Positions 19,757 to 29,761 of a stretch of DNA of 51,978 nucleotides are shown here, in pieces. The stretch comes from Candidatus Pacearchaeota archaeon. Lineage in GTDB: Archaea; Nanobdellota; Nanobdellia; Pacearchaeales; GW2011-AR1. Position 1 is the stretch's first letter, and each line of letters begins with the position of its first letter. The notes below the pieces were generated by a model. The model made no database searches. It saw nothing but the letters and a program-made list of their open reading frames with translations, and had not been told where the DNA came from. The stretch covers positions 1 through 51,978 of the forward strand of contig JAOAJC010000004.1 of assembly GCA_026414385.1 (NCBI GenBank), in the 5' to 3' direction. The position numbers were made by a program, and so were the translations under genes.

Positions 19757-20044
19757 TTATTTTTTATTAACAACTCTATCTAAAAAATCACAAGCTCGCC
19801 CATAACGAGAATGATTAAAATAAATCATCCCTGCTTTTCCAGAAAAATCGCCTTTCCTTCTCTTCATCTCAAACTCTCTTCCTATTTCAAAAGCCCTTCC
19901 CAACCCAGTCCTATAAATCTCCCTTTCAACAACCAAAAAATACCTCTCAAAATTTTTATCAGAAAAATCTTTCAAAACCCGAACCAAACACAAACCATTT
20001 TCATCCTGATAATATGCCAACCTTCCGTTTTGTTTTCTTTCCAT
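19757..20044 (-). CDS. Hypothetical protein
   Basis: 95 aa ORF upstream-adjacent to radA cluster. Confidence 0.55.
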   Translation of the reverse strand: MERKQNGRLAYYQDENGLCLVRVLKDFSDKNFERYFLVVEREIYRTGLGRAFEIGREFEMKRRKGDFSGKAGMIYFNHSRYGRACDFLDRVVNKK

Positions 20045-20055
20045 AATTCACTTAA

Positions 20056-21111
20056 CTAAACTTCCTCATCTCTTATCCCTGCCTCTGTCAAAAAGAACAT
20101 ACACTCATTTTCAGGCAAGTGCGGGGCATCAATTAGTTTAGCAACTCTGCTTCCACCTTTTCCTTTCCTCAAATACATCCTAACAGTAGAAGCATGCCCG
20201 ACAACATTCCCGCCAATAGGTGTTGTCGGATCACCAAACATCATCCCAGGATTTGCCATAACTTGGTTTGTAACATAAACAGCAAGATTATGTTGTTCAG
20301 CCATTCTTATTAAATTATGTAAATATCTATTTAACTTCTGTTGTCTATCTGCAAGTTGTCCTCTTCCAGAAAATTCCGCTCTAAAATGTGCTGTTAATGA
20401 ATCAATAATTACTAATTTTATTGGTTCCCCATTTTTTATCATCTCGCCAATTTTGTCTATAAGCAACATCTGATGATCAGAATTAAATGCTCTTGCAACA
20501 AGAATATTTTTTAAAACTTTTTCAGGATTTGCCCCCAATTTCTCAGCAATTTGCCTTATTCTCTCCGGCCTAAATGTTCCCTCAGTATCTATCCAAACAG
20601 CTTTTCCACTTAATCCTCCCTGTTCTTTTGGTAATTGCACATTAACAGCAAGAGTAAATCCCAATTGACTCTTCCCGCTCCCAAAAGCCCCATATGCTTC
20701 TGTCATTGCCTTTGTCTCCAAACCTCTTCCTCCCAAGAGTTTATTTAAATTAACACTTCCCGTTGTTATGTATCCAACATTCTCTCTTTTTTTCGCAAAA
20801 TCAGAAGCATCACTAAAACCTAAGTCAAGCATATTTCTCGCAGCTTGAATAGCTTTTCTCGCAACAGCCTCACCGATTCCTGCCAACTCAGCTAATGCAG
20901 AAGGAGACATAACAGCAAGTCCCATTAAATCATAAATACCTGCTGCCTCTAGCTTAGCAGCAATTCCAGGCCCAATTCCAGGAATATCAGTTAATTTTGG
21001 CTCTTCTTTTTCGTTTTTCTCTCCTTTCTCTTTCCCTTTTTTCTCCTTTTCTTCTTCCTTGTCCCCTCTCTCTTCATCGCTTTTTGCCATGAAATCAATA
21101 TTTTGTCTCAA
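20056..21111 (-). CDS. radA: DNA repair and recombination protein RadA
   Basis: HhH domain [55 protein letters not shown]. Confidence 0.97.
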   Translation of the reverse strand: MRQNIDFMAKSDEERGDKEEEKEKKGKEKGEKNEKEEPKLTDIPGIGPGIAAKLEAAGIYDLMGLAVMSPSALAELAGIGEAVARKAIQAARNMLDLGFSDASDFAKKRENVGYITTGSVNLNKLLGGRGLETKAMTEAYGAFGSGKSQLGFTLAVNVQLPKEQGGLSGKAVWIDTEGTFRPERIRQIAEKLGANPEKVLKNILVARAFNSDHQMLLIDKIGEMIKNGEPIKLVIIDSLTAHFRAEFSGRGQLADRQQKLNRYLHNLIRMAEQHNLAVYVTNQVMANPGMMFGDPTTPIGGNVVGHASTVRMYLRKGKGGSRVAKLIDAPHLPENECMFFLTEAGIRDEEV

Positions 21112-21312
21112 TATATAAACATTATATCATCAAAAAATATACAATTTACTCTCACAATCTCTGTTATCTCAATTTTAAAATATTCACGCTATCTCCAAAT
21201 TTATCAACAAAATCTTAATCTATTAATTAATTTTTCCATCATTCATATCCCAAACACTCTCCTTTACCTCTCCACCACTCTATGCTATTAATCCTACTAT
21301 TATTATCTCTCA

Positions 21313-21762
21313 TCAAGCAAACAATCTAAAAAACAACAAAACATCAATTCCCAACACGATTAAAAACAAAACCATCTCTCTCTTTCCACCAGTCCTAAAA
21401 ATCCATTTCGCCTCTTTCTTCAAAGGCCAAAAAGGCATAATTCCATCCTGCGTTAAAGCATCTCCAATCAAATGAGAAGAATACCCTAAAAAGAAAGGAA
21501 AAGCCAAAATAGGAATAAACAACGCAAATATTAAAGAAATAAAAATACAAATCGTCATGCTATGCAACACCCCTCTATGCTTAGTTACCCATTGTACAGG
21601 CCTCCAATACCATCTCTGTCCAAAATAACTCCCACTCGTATCAATATCTGGCAAAAGCGAAGCAACTAATATAACAGAAACAAAAGCCAACTTATTATTT
21701 ACAATTGGTAAAAAATATAACATAAGCCCAATAGCAATAGCGAGATGCGTCCTCTTTATCAT
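21313..21762 (-). CDS. YdjM/DUF457-family membrane-bound metal-dependent hydrolase
   Basis: ASLLPDIDTSGSYFGQR, TKHRGVLHS, YSSHLIGDALTQDG. Confidence 0.82.
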   Translation of the reverse strand: MIKRTHLAIAIGLMLYFLPIVNNKLAFVSVILVASLLPDIDTSGSYFGQRWYWRPVQWVTKHRGVLHSMTICIFISLIFALFIPILAFPFFLGYSSHLIGDALTQDGIMPFWPLKKEAKWIFRTGGKREMVLFLIVLGIDVLLFFRLFA

Positions 21763-21845
21763 TATGATAAAGAGATACTCTTAATTTTAAACCTATCTAA
21801 TGTTTTAAAAAAATTAATCCAAAATTTTTACCACTCACAAACCCA

Positions 21846-22781
21846 TTACTTTTCCATTTCCTTAATTAAACTCTCGGCATTTATCTCTTCCACGTTCTCA
21901 ACATTAAACTCATTTGTCCCATACAATGAATTGCTCTTTATGTTTCCAAAAAAAATCATTTCCTCCCCCAACAGATTCTTTTTTCTCTCTTCAAACTTTT
22001 CAAGAGAAAAAATTTCTTCCTCACTAATTCCAATTTTATTAATTACCTCGCCAAATGCAACACATCTTATTGTCCCGCTGCCATCATCTAAAACCAAATT
22101 TAGCAAAGCCCTTTTCATTCCACTAACCTTTCCATGAATTTTACACTCCCCATCTATCACTCTTTTCCTGCACTCAGGACAAACCTCAAAATACCTCGGC
22201 TCAAAAACTTGCACAATTACCGCCCTTATCTTTAAACTATCCCCTACCCTTGCATCAGAAAGTTTTTTTGTCAAAAATATTTTTTCTCTAACTATCTCCC
22301 CTGACATAATTTCATTACTCTTTTTTATATCTGAAAATCCAGATAAATGCAACTCCCCATTTCTTACCCCAGCATTTGAAATTTCCACGACATCATTAAT
22401 ATTAATCTCGTTTCTCTCAATTAATCCTATATGATTAGTATCCCACAAAACAACCCTTATATTTCCGCTCTCATCTGCTATTCTTAAATTTGCAACCTTG
22501 CCATCTCTTCCATTCTTGTTATAACTTCTAACAGGAAATATCTCGATCACCTTCCCTATAACATTTGCTTTTCTCATTCCATTAACTATCTCAGAAATTT
22601 TCATTCGTTCTTTATCTAAATTTATTCCCAATTCAGCAGCAACAATTTGTGCAGCCCCTTCTTTTGATATTAGTCCAGAAAGCTTTGCTTTTTTTGCCTC
22701 AACTTTTCTTTCTATATCCTCCACGCTTAAATTGGCTGCCTTAGAAATTTTCTCTATTAACCTCTCATAATTTTCAACCAT
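21846..22781 (-). CDS. Replication protein A-like ssDNA-binding protein (OB folds, zinc finger)
   Basis: NVIGKVIEIFPVR..DGKVANLRIADESGNIRVVLWD; CPECRKRVIDGECKIHG. Confidence 0.88.
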   Translation of the reverse strand: MVENYERLIEKISKAANLSVEDIERKVEAKKAKLSGLISKEGAAQIVAAELGINLDKERMKISEIVNGMRKANVIGKVIEIFPVRSYNKNGRDGKVANLRIADESGNIRVVLWDTNHIGLIERNEININDVVEISNAGVRNGELHLSGFSDIKKSNEIMSGEIVREKIFLTKKLSDARVGDSLKIRAVIVQVFEPRYFEVCPECRKRVIDGECKIHGKVSGMKRALLNLVLDDGSGTIRCVAFGEVINKIGISEEEIFSLEKFEERKKNLLGEEMIFFGNIKSNSLYGTNEFNVENVEEINAESLIKEMEK

Positions 22782-22869
22782 TTTACTATCAAAAGAAACT
22801 TGTTTAAAAGCATTATGTCAATTTGATAGCACTTAATCCAAAATAAAATTTGCCAACATATAGCAAATC

Positions 22870-22912
22870 TTTAAATATATCAAAACCTAACCAATATTAA
22901 CTAAAAAGGAGG
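22870..22912 (+). promoter_or_regulatory. TATA-like box (TTTAAATATAT, 22870..22880) and Shine-Dalgarno AGGAGG (22907..22912)
   Basis: Spacing fits archaeal promoter plus short leader before ATG 22922. Confidence 0.7.
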
Positions 22913-22921
22913 TTAATAAAA

Positions 22922-23086
22922 ATGGCAAAATTGACAGCCTGGCTTGTAACTCTTGTCGGTGTATTACTTGTCCTGCCTTTGCTTGGAGTCTCTCAGTTAG
23001 ACGCACTCTCAAAATGGCTTATCCCATTGGCAGTATTAGTCATAGGTATCGGCAAGCTTGTTAGAAACTACAAGCTTATGAAATAA
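22922..23086 (+). CDS. Small two-helix membrane protein (54 aa)
   Basis: MAKLTAWLVTLVGVLLVLPLLGVSQLDALSKWLIPLAVLVIGIGKLVRNYKLMK with strong SD; missed by ORF track. Confidence 0.82.
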   Translation: MAKLTAWLVTLVGVLLVLPLLGVSQLDALSKWLIPLAVLVIGIGKLVRNYKLMK

Positions 23087-23170
23087 ATCCAAAACCCTCT
23101 TTTTGTTTTTTATATCTTTTTATTTCTTTTTATCCATCAAATTTAAATATACGCAAACTAACAAATCTTC

Positions 23171-23443
23171 ATGGCAATAGTATCAATAATCGTAAAAATA
23201 ATGCCAGAATCGCCTTCAACTAATTTAGAAGAAATAAAATCAAAAGCAAAAAATCTTATGGAATTAGAAGGAGCAAAAAACATATCATTTGAAACAAAAC
23301 CAATAGCTTTTGGATTAAATGCAATAATGATGAAATTTGCCTGGCAAGAAGAAAAAGATACCTCTATAATTGAAAATTCCCTCTCCCAAATTCCAAATGT
23401 CTCCTCAGCCCAAATTATAGATTACCGAAGGGCTTTTGGTTAA
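23171..23443 (+). CDS. ef1b: Translation elongation factor aEF-1 beta
   Basis: VKIMPESPSTNLEEIKSKAK...PIAFGLNAIMMKF...VSSAQIIDYRRAFG. Confidence 0.88.
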   Translation: MAIVSIIVKIMPESPSTNLEEIKSKAKNLMELEGAKNISFETKPIAFGLNAIMMKFAWQEEKDTSIIENSLSQIPNVSSAQIIDYRRAFG

Positions 23444-23448
23444 ATAAA

Positions 23449-24069
23449 ATGCCACTAACAAAAGAACAAATAGAAAATTTAAAAGAACAATTAAAATCAC
23501 AAGTACAACACTTGCCGGAAGAACAAAAAAAAGAAGCAATTAAACAAATAGAATCTCTCTCACCCGAATCTCTTGAATTATTACTAAAACAATCACAAGA
23601 AGCAGAAAAATCAAAATCCCCTGATATTTTTAGAAAGATTATAAACAAAGAAATTCCTGCTTTTATTATAGATGAAAACAAATTTGCTCTTGCGGTTCTT
23701 GACATAAACCCGGTTTCTCTCGGACATACAATAATCATCCCAAAAATTCAAGCAAAAACTTCAATGGATTTACCTAATCAAGCTCTCTCAATGGCAAAAA
23801 AAATCTCAAAAAGAATTATCTCAAAACTTAAAGCAAAATCTACGGAAATACAAACAGAATTTAAATTTAATGAAATAATAATCAACATAATCCCAATATA
23901 CGAACAAAAGCTCTCTCTATCATCACCGAGAACAAAAGCATCAGAAGAAGAATTAAACAACATTGCAAAAAAACTCCGTCCTCAAAAAAAGAAGCAAAAA
24001 GAAATTAAGAAAGAAGAGCCAAAAACCCAACCAACCGAGATAATAAAACTTCCCAAAAAAATACCATAA
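23449..24069 (+). CDS. HIT-fold-like protein with degenerate histidine triad
   Basis: IFRKIINKEIPAFIIDENKFALAVLDINPVSLGHTIIIPK resembles HIT core; expected HxHxH replaced by INIIPIYE. Confidence 0.72.
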   Translation: MPLTKEQIENLKEQLKSQVQHLPEEQKKEAIKQIESLSPESLELLLKQSQEAEKSKSPDIFRKIINKEIPAFIIDENKFALAVLDINPVSLGHTIIIPKIQAKTSMDLPNQALSMAKKISKRIISKLKAKSTEIQTEFKFNEIIINIIPIYEQKLSLSSPRTKASEEELNNIAKKLRPQKKKQKEIKKEEPKTQPTEIIKLPKKIP

Positions 24070-24886
24070 CAATTAATGCAACCAAAAAAGCAGGTGAAAA
24101 CGGAATTCCCTTTTTTATCCAAACCGATTTTCCAGCTTTCTTTAATTTTATAATATCATCATAACTCAAACCACTCGCGCTTTTTTTTATCAAACATTTC
24201 TTTCCCAATTTAATGTCACTAACAAGCCAATCTCCCTCTGTCAATCCATCGGGACTAACTAATCTTATCATACACTTTTCCACAGAAAACAAATAAAAAT
24301 AAAGCAAAGGAAACAAAACAATAAATCCAAAAACAATCATCCCAACATCAAATCCAAATCCTTGCCATCCAATAAAACCAAACATCAAGCCAACAAAAAA
24401 ACAAATTCCAAACAAAGTTTTCTTTCCAACCCAATGCCCTTTAAATTCTTTCTTAAATCTTTTCCAATTCCTTCCAACAATAAAAAGACTATATCCTAAA
24501 CTATAAAAAGCCCCTACTAAAAAAAGCAAAAACAAAAACCCGATTCCAACAAAAAAAACATTATAAAAGCTCTCAATGGGTAAAATAACCCCAAACCCCA
24601 TTAACAACTTTGCATCACCTCCCCCAAATACCCCGCTATAATATAATAAATTAGCAAAAATGAAAAACAACGCAAATCCCATTAACCCATAGATTAAAAA
24701 CATTTTATCTTTAAAAGACAAAGCATAAAATACCCTATAGATAAAAGCAAAACAAATAAGAGAATAATTCAACCAATTAGCAATCTCCTCTTTTTTTAAA
24801 TCTTGCACAACAGCAAAAATACTATACAACAACGCCAACCCAAACAAAAAATAATATTTCTCTACCACCATACATAAAACTCTCAA
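24005..24886 (-). CDS. Type IV prepilin peptidase (A24 family, PibD/FlaK-like)
   Basis: Polytopic; YYSGVFGGGDAKLLMGFGVILP (GxGD motif), N-terminal QDLKKEEIANWLNY. Confidence 0.9.
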   Translation of the reverse strand: MRVLCMVVEKYYFLFGLALLYSIFAVVQDLKKEEIANWLNYSLICFAFIYRVFYALSFKDKMFLIYGLMGFALFFIFANLLYYSGVFGGGDAKLLMGFGVILPIESFYNVFFVGIGFLFLLFLVGAFYSLGYSLFIVGRNWKRFKKEFKGHWVGKKTLFGICFFVGLMFGFIGWQGFGFDVGMIVFGFIVLFPLLYFYLFSVEKCMIRLVSPDGLTEGDWLVSDIKLGKKCLIKKSASGLSYDDIIKLKKAGKSVWIKKGIPFSPAFLVALIVMVFFWEVLLSRLVGFLALLS

Positions 24887-24956
24887 TTACTATTTATTAA
24901 ACTTCGCAAATTAATCAAATCAATAAGTTTTTAACTTCTCTTTAATTTTAATCAAC

Positions 24957-25097
24957 ATGGTAAATGATTATATATTTCCTGAAAAAAGGAAATCAAAATG
25001 TGACAAAAAAGCAAAAGCAAGATATATAAAATATAAAAAAGGTGGAAAATTTAGAAGTGCAAACATAAACGCTTTTTCTAACAAAACTGATAATTGA
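24957..25097 (+). CDS. Small basic hypothetical protein
   Basis: MVNDYIFPEKRKSKCDKKAKARYIKYKKGGKFRSANINAFSNKTDN. Confidence 0.4.
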   Translation: MVNDYIFPEKRKSKCDKKAKARYIKYKKGGKFRSANINAFSNKTDN

Positions 25098-25204
25098 ATG
25101 CAAAATTATCTTACATTTTTAATGCTCTTCAAAATTCAAAAAAACAACACCGCTATATAATCCCACTCTAAACTACTCACTACCCTCATCACATAAAGTT
25201 AGCC

Positions 25205-25618
25205 TTAAGAAAGACAAAGTTCTCCATTTACATAAATCTTACTAATATCTTTCTCCTTTGATTTTTTTAAATATTCACAATATTTATCTCGCGTGTAATC
25301 CCCACTTAATTTAGTGCAATCAATTTGCGCCCCGCTTGGTTTAACTCTTTTGTCCTCACAATTCATGTATTCTGTTCCACTATCAGTTTTTATTTTCCTA
25401 AATTGGCAATAATCTATATTAAAATCTTGTTCAGCATACATAATACAAGCCTTTTGCAATGCCTGCACATCACCCGGCGCAAATTTTAATTTTCCAAATA
25501 TAGTATCCCATCCGATACTAAATCCTAAAACTAATATCACCAACACAATAACACCTAACACAATAAGAATAAGCGTAGTAACACTCATTTCTTGCCCCTT
25601 TTTGTTTATCATATCCAA
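25205..25618 (-). CDS. Class III signal peptide (pilin-like) protein
   Basis: MINKKGQEMSVTTLILIVLGVIVLVILVLGF. Confidence 0.82.
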   Translation of the reverse strand: MDMINKKGQEMSVTTLILIVLGVIVLVILVLGFSIGWDTIFGKLKFAPGDVQALQKACIMYAEQDFNIDYCQFRKIKTDSGTEYMNCEDKRVKPSGAQIDCTKLSGDYTRDKYCEYLKKSKEKDISKIYVNGELCLS

Positions 25619-25802
25619 ATCAAATACCTCTTATTTATAAATCTTTTCTCTCACGCGCCCACACATTTCTAAGCCATTTGCCTTACTGATAATTCCAAAA
25701 TTTTATAATTTTTATTTAATTGTAAATTCTCCTATTCCCCAATACATCTATCAAATTACCACAAATTCATGCAAATATTTTATAAACAAAAACTTCCCCA
25801 CT

Positions 25803-26279
25803 TTATTTATTACGAATATCACAATTCTCTAAAAAATTTCCCTTTTCATCAAACTCCATGCAAATGTCAAAATGCCTTGTCACACGATTATAATCAAATT
25901 CTTCTTCAACAAACAAATCCTTTATTTCAAGAACATACTTTCCGTTGTTCTTTTCAAATTTAAATTCTCCATTTCTTACTCTAGCAAAAAAGTTCCCGAA
26001 TTCTACTACATTTATCTCACTCGCCTTTGAGATAGCAATAAAATCTTCCCTTATATTACCATTTCTTTTAATGCTCTCTTCTGCAAAAAATTTTGCCTTT
26101 GATTTTACATAACCTTCGCCCAAATCTATTGTTCTCATAATTTGATCGGTTTTTTCACTATTAACTCTTAAAGAACCATTAAAACTCAGAAAAACAAAAA
26201 GCGCACTTATCACTAAAGCCAAGGCTACAACTATAATTATTACGCTCGGCACATCTCCTTTCTTATTCATTTTATTCAT
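25803..26279 (-). CDS. Class III signal peptide (pilin-like) protein
   Basis: MNKMNKKGDVPSVIIIVVALALVISALFVFLSF; start chosen internal to track ORF (26309). Confidence 0.8.
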   Translation of the reverse strand: MNKMNKKGDVPSVIIIVVALALVISALFVFLSFNGSLRVNSEKTDQIMRTIDLGEGYVKSKAKFFAEESIKRNGNIREDFIAISKASEINVVEFGNFFARVRNGEFKFEKNNGKYVLEIKDLFVEEEFDYNRVTRHFDICMEFDEKGNFLENCDIRNK

Positions 26280-26874
26280 TTTTACAATATTCAAAAGGAC
26301 ACTCCCCATAATATGATTGAATTTTTTTTACTCCAAAAAACCCACCCTTAACTATCGTAAAATTATAATTATTAATTAAATTCATATGTTTAGAAGTAAA
26401 AAATAAATTATTAAGCAGTTTTTCTCTTTCCCCTATTCTACAAATCCCATAAGAACCGCTCATAAGATTTTCTTCATCAACCACAAGGAAATATATACAA
26501 TTACTTGCCATTTTATTTTTCTCAAAATCTTCTCTTGTTATCAAAACCAATTTTTGCATCTCTTCTCTTCTTGGTTCTTTGAATTTTTCTATCAAGAAAC
26601 CAAAATATGCAGAATCTTTATTTATTAATGCATCAAAAAAACTAATATTTTTCAAATCCCCATTCTCATCACCAATCTCAATGTTCCTTAACAAAATCTC
26701 CATATTAGAATAAGAAAAAAGCGTTGTTCTTTTACTTTCAATAGAGGGAGATTTCAAACCAGAAATCGCAAAACTCATTGCAAGATAAATTACGATTATG
26801 ACAAATATAAAAATCATTACAGGCAAACTAGTCAAAAACTTTCCCAACTGTGCTTTTTTATTTATTTTCCTCAT
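26272..26874 (-). CDS. Class III signal peptide (pilin-like) protein
   Basis: MRKINKKAQLGKFLTSLPVMIFIFVIIVIYLAMSF. Confidence 0.8.
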   Translation of the reverse strand: MRKINKKAQLGKFLTSLPVMIFIFVIIVIYLAMSFAISGLKSPSIESKRTTLFSYSNMEILLRNIEIGDENGDLKNISFFDALINKDSAYFGFLIEKFKEPRREEMQKLVLITREDFEKNKMASNCIYFLVVDEENLMSGSYGICRIGEREKLLNNLFFTSKHMNLINNYNFTIVKGGFFGVKKIQSYYGECPFEYCKNE

Positions 26875-27320
26875 TTTTCAACCTCAATACGCTGATTAGA
26901 TGCAACAATTATCTTATATTTTCCAAAAACCTTAACAAAACATTTTGGATATTCCTCAGATTTTTCTATTTCCTTTCCCTCACACAATGTAACATCACCA
27001 TAACTATACAAAACATCATTACCATCCAAAACCCTTATAGCATTTGTCTTCTCAAAAACCTCTTTTTTTATACCACAAGCTGAATAAAAATTGTTTTTTA
27101 TTTGTTCAATATTGTCACTCTCAGCAATACATCTCTCAACCTTATAACTAATTAAATTAGCTTCTCTTTCTCTAAAATCATATTCTTTTCCAAAAAAAAT
27201 GTAAATCCCCCCAACAATTCCCAACCCAATTATAATTAACAAAAAAATAAAATAAAACAACATCATCTGTTTTCCCAACTGCCCTTTCTTATTTTTTTTA
27301 TTTTTTATTATCTCACGCAT
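26871..27320 (-). CDS. Class III signal peptide (pilin-like) protein
   Basis: KNKKGQLGKQMMLFYFIFLLIIIGLGIVGGIYIFFG; ATGA overlap with next. Confidence 0.8.
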   Translation of the reverse strand: MREIIKNKKNKKGQLGKQMMLFYFIFLLIIIGLGIVGGIYIFFGKEYDFREREANLISYKVERCIAESDNIEQIKNNFYSACGIKKEVFEKTNAIRVLDGNDVLYSYGDVTLCEGKEIEKSEEYPKCFVKVFGKYKIIVASNQRIEVEK

Positions 27321-27738
27321 TTTCGCTCCCTGTTATGTTAAATTTAAGCAAGTTTCTTGGTATGCTATAATCTACCTCAATTCTCTGCCCAACAACACGA
27401 ACATCATTGAAATAACTATAACAACTTCTTCCACGCGGGCTTAATTTCACGCAAATTTTATTATTTAGATTATCAAACCAAAAAATCTCGCTCGGTTTTA
27501 AAAACCCATTTGCCTTTGCTGTTTTCATTAGTTTATGCACATCCAAAACAACTACATCCCCTGGCTTTGCCAAATCAACAATTTTTGCAATTTCTTTAGC
27601 ATAATAATCTTCCCAAAAAACAGCACTGTTTGATTGTTTCCACACCACCCCAAACATACCTAAAATAAAAATCATCAATATTATCAAATAAACAACATTA
27701 TCCATTAAAACATCACCAACAGATGCTCTTTTATTCAT
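27313..27738 (-). CDS. Class III signal peptide (pilin-like) protein
   Basis: MNKRASVGDVLMDNVVYLIILMIFILGMFG. Confidence 0.78.
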   Translation of the reverse strand: MNKRASVGDVLMDNVVYLIILMIFILGMFGVVWKQSNSAVFWEDYYAKEIAKIVDLAKPGDVVVLDVHKLMKTAKANGFLKPSEIFWFDNLNNKICVKLSPRGRSCYSYFNDVRVVGQRIEVDYSIPRNLLKFNITGSENA

Positions 27739-27739
27739 T

Positions 27740-28456
27740 TTATTTCTCCTCCTCTAATCTAAATCCAAATATCCCAAAAGGATATAATTTCGCATCAACA
27801 TATATCACATGCGTCTGAAATATTTTCAAATACGACTTTCCATCCCTCTTTTCTTTTTTTAGTTCAATCTCATTAATATCGTCCGGAATTAAAACAAAAT
27901 TAACCTCAAGTTTAGGATTTTGAATAGGGGAAGTAAACCATCGGCTATAAAAACCAACCCCCAGTTTACTTTCTAAATTTATTATACTACCAACACTTAC
28001 TTCATCAACATCAACTTTCCTACAAAACCCGTTTTTTTGACAAGCATCCCTAAAAACCCTTACTTTATCACCCACTTCTTGTTTAAAAAACCCCAAACTT
28101 CCAATATTAAATCTAAAAGCCCTTGCGGGATCATCCACCTTACAAATACAAACACAACTATCAAAATAACACTTGTCAGGCCTACCAATCTCATCTTTAC
28201 TCCATCCAACAATAAACCAACTCAATGGAGTTTTCATCTTAAATCCTTGTATTAAAAACTTCCCGCTCTGCCCCTCTTGCAATAAACTAACTCTTCCAAC
28301 AACATCATCAATCATTTTTTTTGCATTTTCACTCTCCTGTCCAATCGTTATCTGATAAATTTTATACGCCCCATAAACAATAATCAAAATTGCAATTACA
28401 GCAATTATCACTTCAGGAACATTTTCTCTTAAATCTCCTTTTTTCTTAATTTCCAT
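27740..28456 (-). CDS. Class III signal peptide (pilin-like) protein
   Basis: MEIKKKGDLRENVPEVIIAVIAILIIVYGAY. Confidence 0.8.
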   Translation of the reverse strand: MEIKKKGDLRENVPEVIIAVIAILIIVYGAYKIYQITIGQESENAKKMIDDVVGRVSLLQEGQSGKFLIQGFKMKTPLSWFIVGWSKDEIGRPDKCYFDSCVCICKVDDPARAFRFNIGSLGFFKQEVGDKVRVFRDACQKNGFCRKVDVDEVSVGSIINLESKLGVGFYSRWFTSPIQNPKLEVNFVLIPDDINEIELKKEKRDGKSYLKIFQTHVIYVDAKLYPFGIFGFRLEEEK

Positions 28457-28457
28457 A

Positions 28458-29492
28458 TTAAGGACTTCCTTCCAAATAAGTGCATAATCGTTTTATATTC
28501 GTATATGAATAAGGCACTACCTGCACCAACGAACATCCTTTCGACTCATCCTTCCCAATAAGGCTTGTTTCCAAACTTCCGCAATATCCTGCAGCAATCT
28601 CTTGGCTCTGCCAATTATTATAAGCTGCCATTCCAACCCCTGTTGCAGCAGCAACAGCCACAATTTTAATTCCTGTTGCAGTTAGCACCAATCTTTTTGC
28701 AAGGTTCCCTATACCAGGAGTAATAAACGCAGTTCCAGCAACTAAAAAAGCATCGCTTCCCAAATTTGAAATAGCCTCTCCAAACCCGATTGTTTTTATT
28801 TGTGAAAAAACAACAGAAACTTGTTTTTCATCCTGAATATCTAAATTAATGCCTTCTGCTTTTGCTTTATCCACTTCATAAATAGCACTATCAACCTTTG
28901 GATAACTCCTTACACCTTTGTCAGTCATCTTCTCCAAATAAGTTAAATCACTTCCAGGAATCTTTGTTGTTCTCATATACTCTCTTATATTTATTTTATC
29001 AATAATGTTTTTACTCACACTCTTATCTAATGCCAATCGCGAACAAATAACACAAGTAGGTTTTGCTATATCCATTGCCCTTGATTGAGCATAACTACCA
29101 AACAAATCTAACTTTCCTTCACCCATCATTTTCCAACAAGAAAAAAGTTCCTCTGTTGTAGTTTTCTCAATTAATCTCACTGCCTCGTTCTCATCTTTAG
29201 GTAATTGCACTATTTCTGGTTTTTCAACAGCAAAAGAATCCTCGCATTTCCCACTACCAGAAGTTATGCATATTTTCTTTGTTTTACATTTTAAAGGCAT
29301 ATAAGATTTTGCCGCCTCAGTTAATTGACTACCAGTCGCCCTTGCCAAAACACTCAAATGACATGTCTCTTCCTCGCTATAACCTTTCCAATCCCACAAT
29401 GCCAAAAATCCCAAAACAACAATAAAACTCAATACAGCAACAATAATTAATGCTATCTCTCTCGAAGTTAAATCCCCTCTCTTTGATATCAT
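28458..29492 (-). CDS. Class III signal peptide protein with additional internal Gly/Ala-rich hydrophobic segments
   Basis: MISKRGDLTSREIALIIVAVLSFIVVLG...; internal GSDAFLVAGTAFITPGIGNLAKRLVLTATGIKIVAVAAATGVGMAAY. Confidence 0.8.
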   Translation of the reverse strand: MISKRGDLTSREIALIIVAVLSFIVVLGFLALWDWKGYSEEETCHLSVLARATGSQLTEAAKSYMPLKCKTKKICITSGSGKCEDSFAVEKPEIVQLPKDENEAVRLIEKTTTEELFSCWKMMGEGKLDLFGSYAQSRAMDIAKPTCVICSRLALDKSVSKNIIDKINIREYMRTTKIPGSDLTYLEKMTDKGVRSYPKVDSAIYEVDKAKAEGINLDIQDEKQVSVVFSQIKTIGFGEAISNLGSDAFLVAGTAFITPGIGNLAKRLVLTATGIKIVAVAAATGVGMAAYNNWQSQEIAAGYCGSLETSLIGKDESKGCSLVQVVPYSYTNIKRLCTYLEGSP

Positions 29493-29646
29493 AATCTAAC
29501 CTATTCTTTTATATTATTAAACTTAACTTATCACAAAAACAAAATACTCAATTTAAAATATCAAACTTAATCAAAAACAAACCAATCATTATAATCCAAT
29601 TTATACTTACTAATTTACACAAAATAGTTCTTAATTAAAACCCTTA

Positions 29647-29760
29647 TCATCCAACTATTTTCTTAATCAAAAAATAAGCAGCAGCAATCCCAATTGCCAA
29701 AAATACTGCCCATTGTAAAATATTCATCAGCGCCTCATAAGTCAATCCCTTTTTGTTCAT
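29647..29760 (-). CDS. 37-aa pilin-like peptide (class III signal)
   Basis: MNKKGLTYEALMNILQWAVFLAIGIAAAYFLIKKIVG; too short for ORF track. Confidence 0.72.
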   Translation of the reverse strand: MNKKGLTYEALMNILQWAVFLAIGIAAAYFLIKKIVG

Positions 29761-29761
29761 T

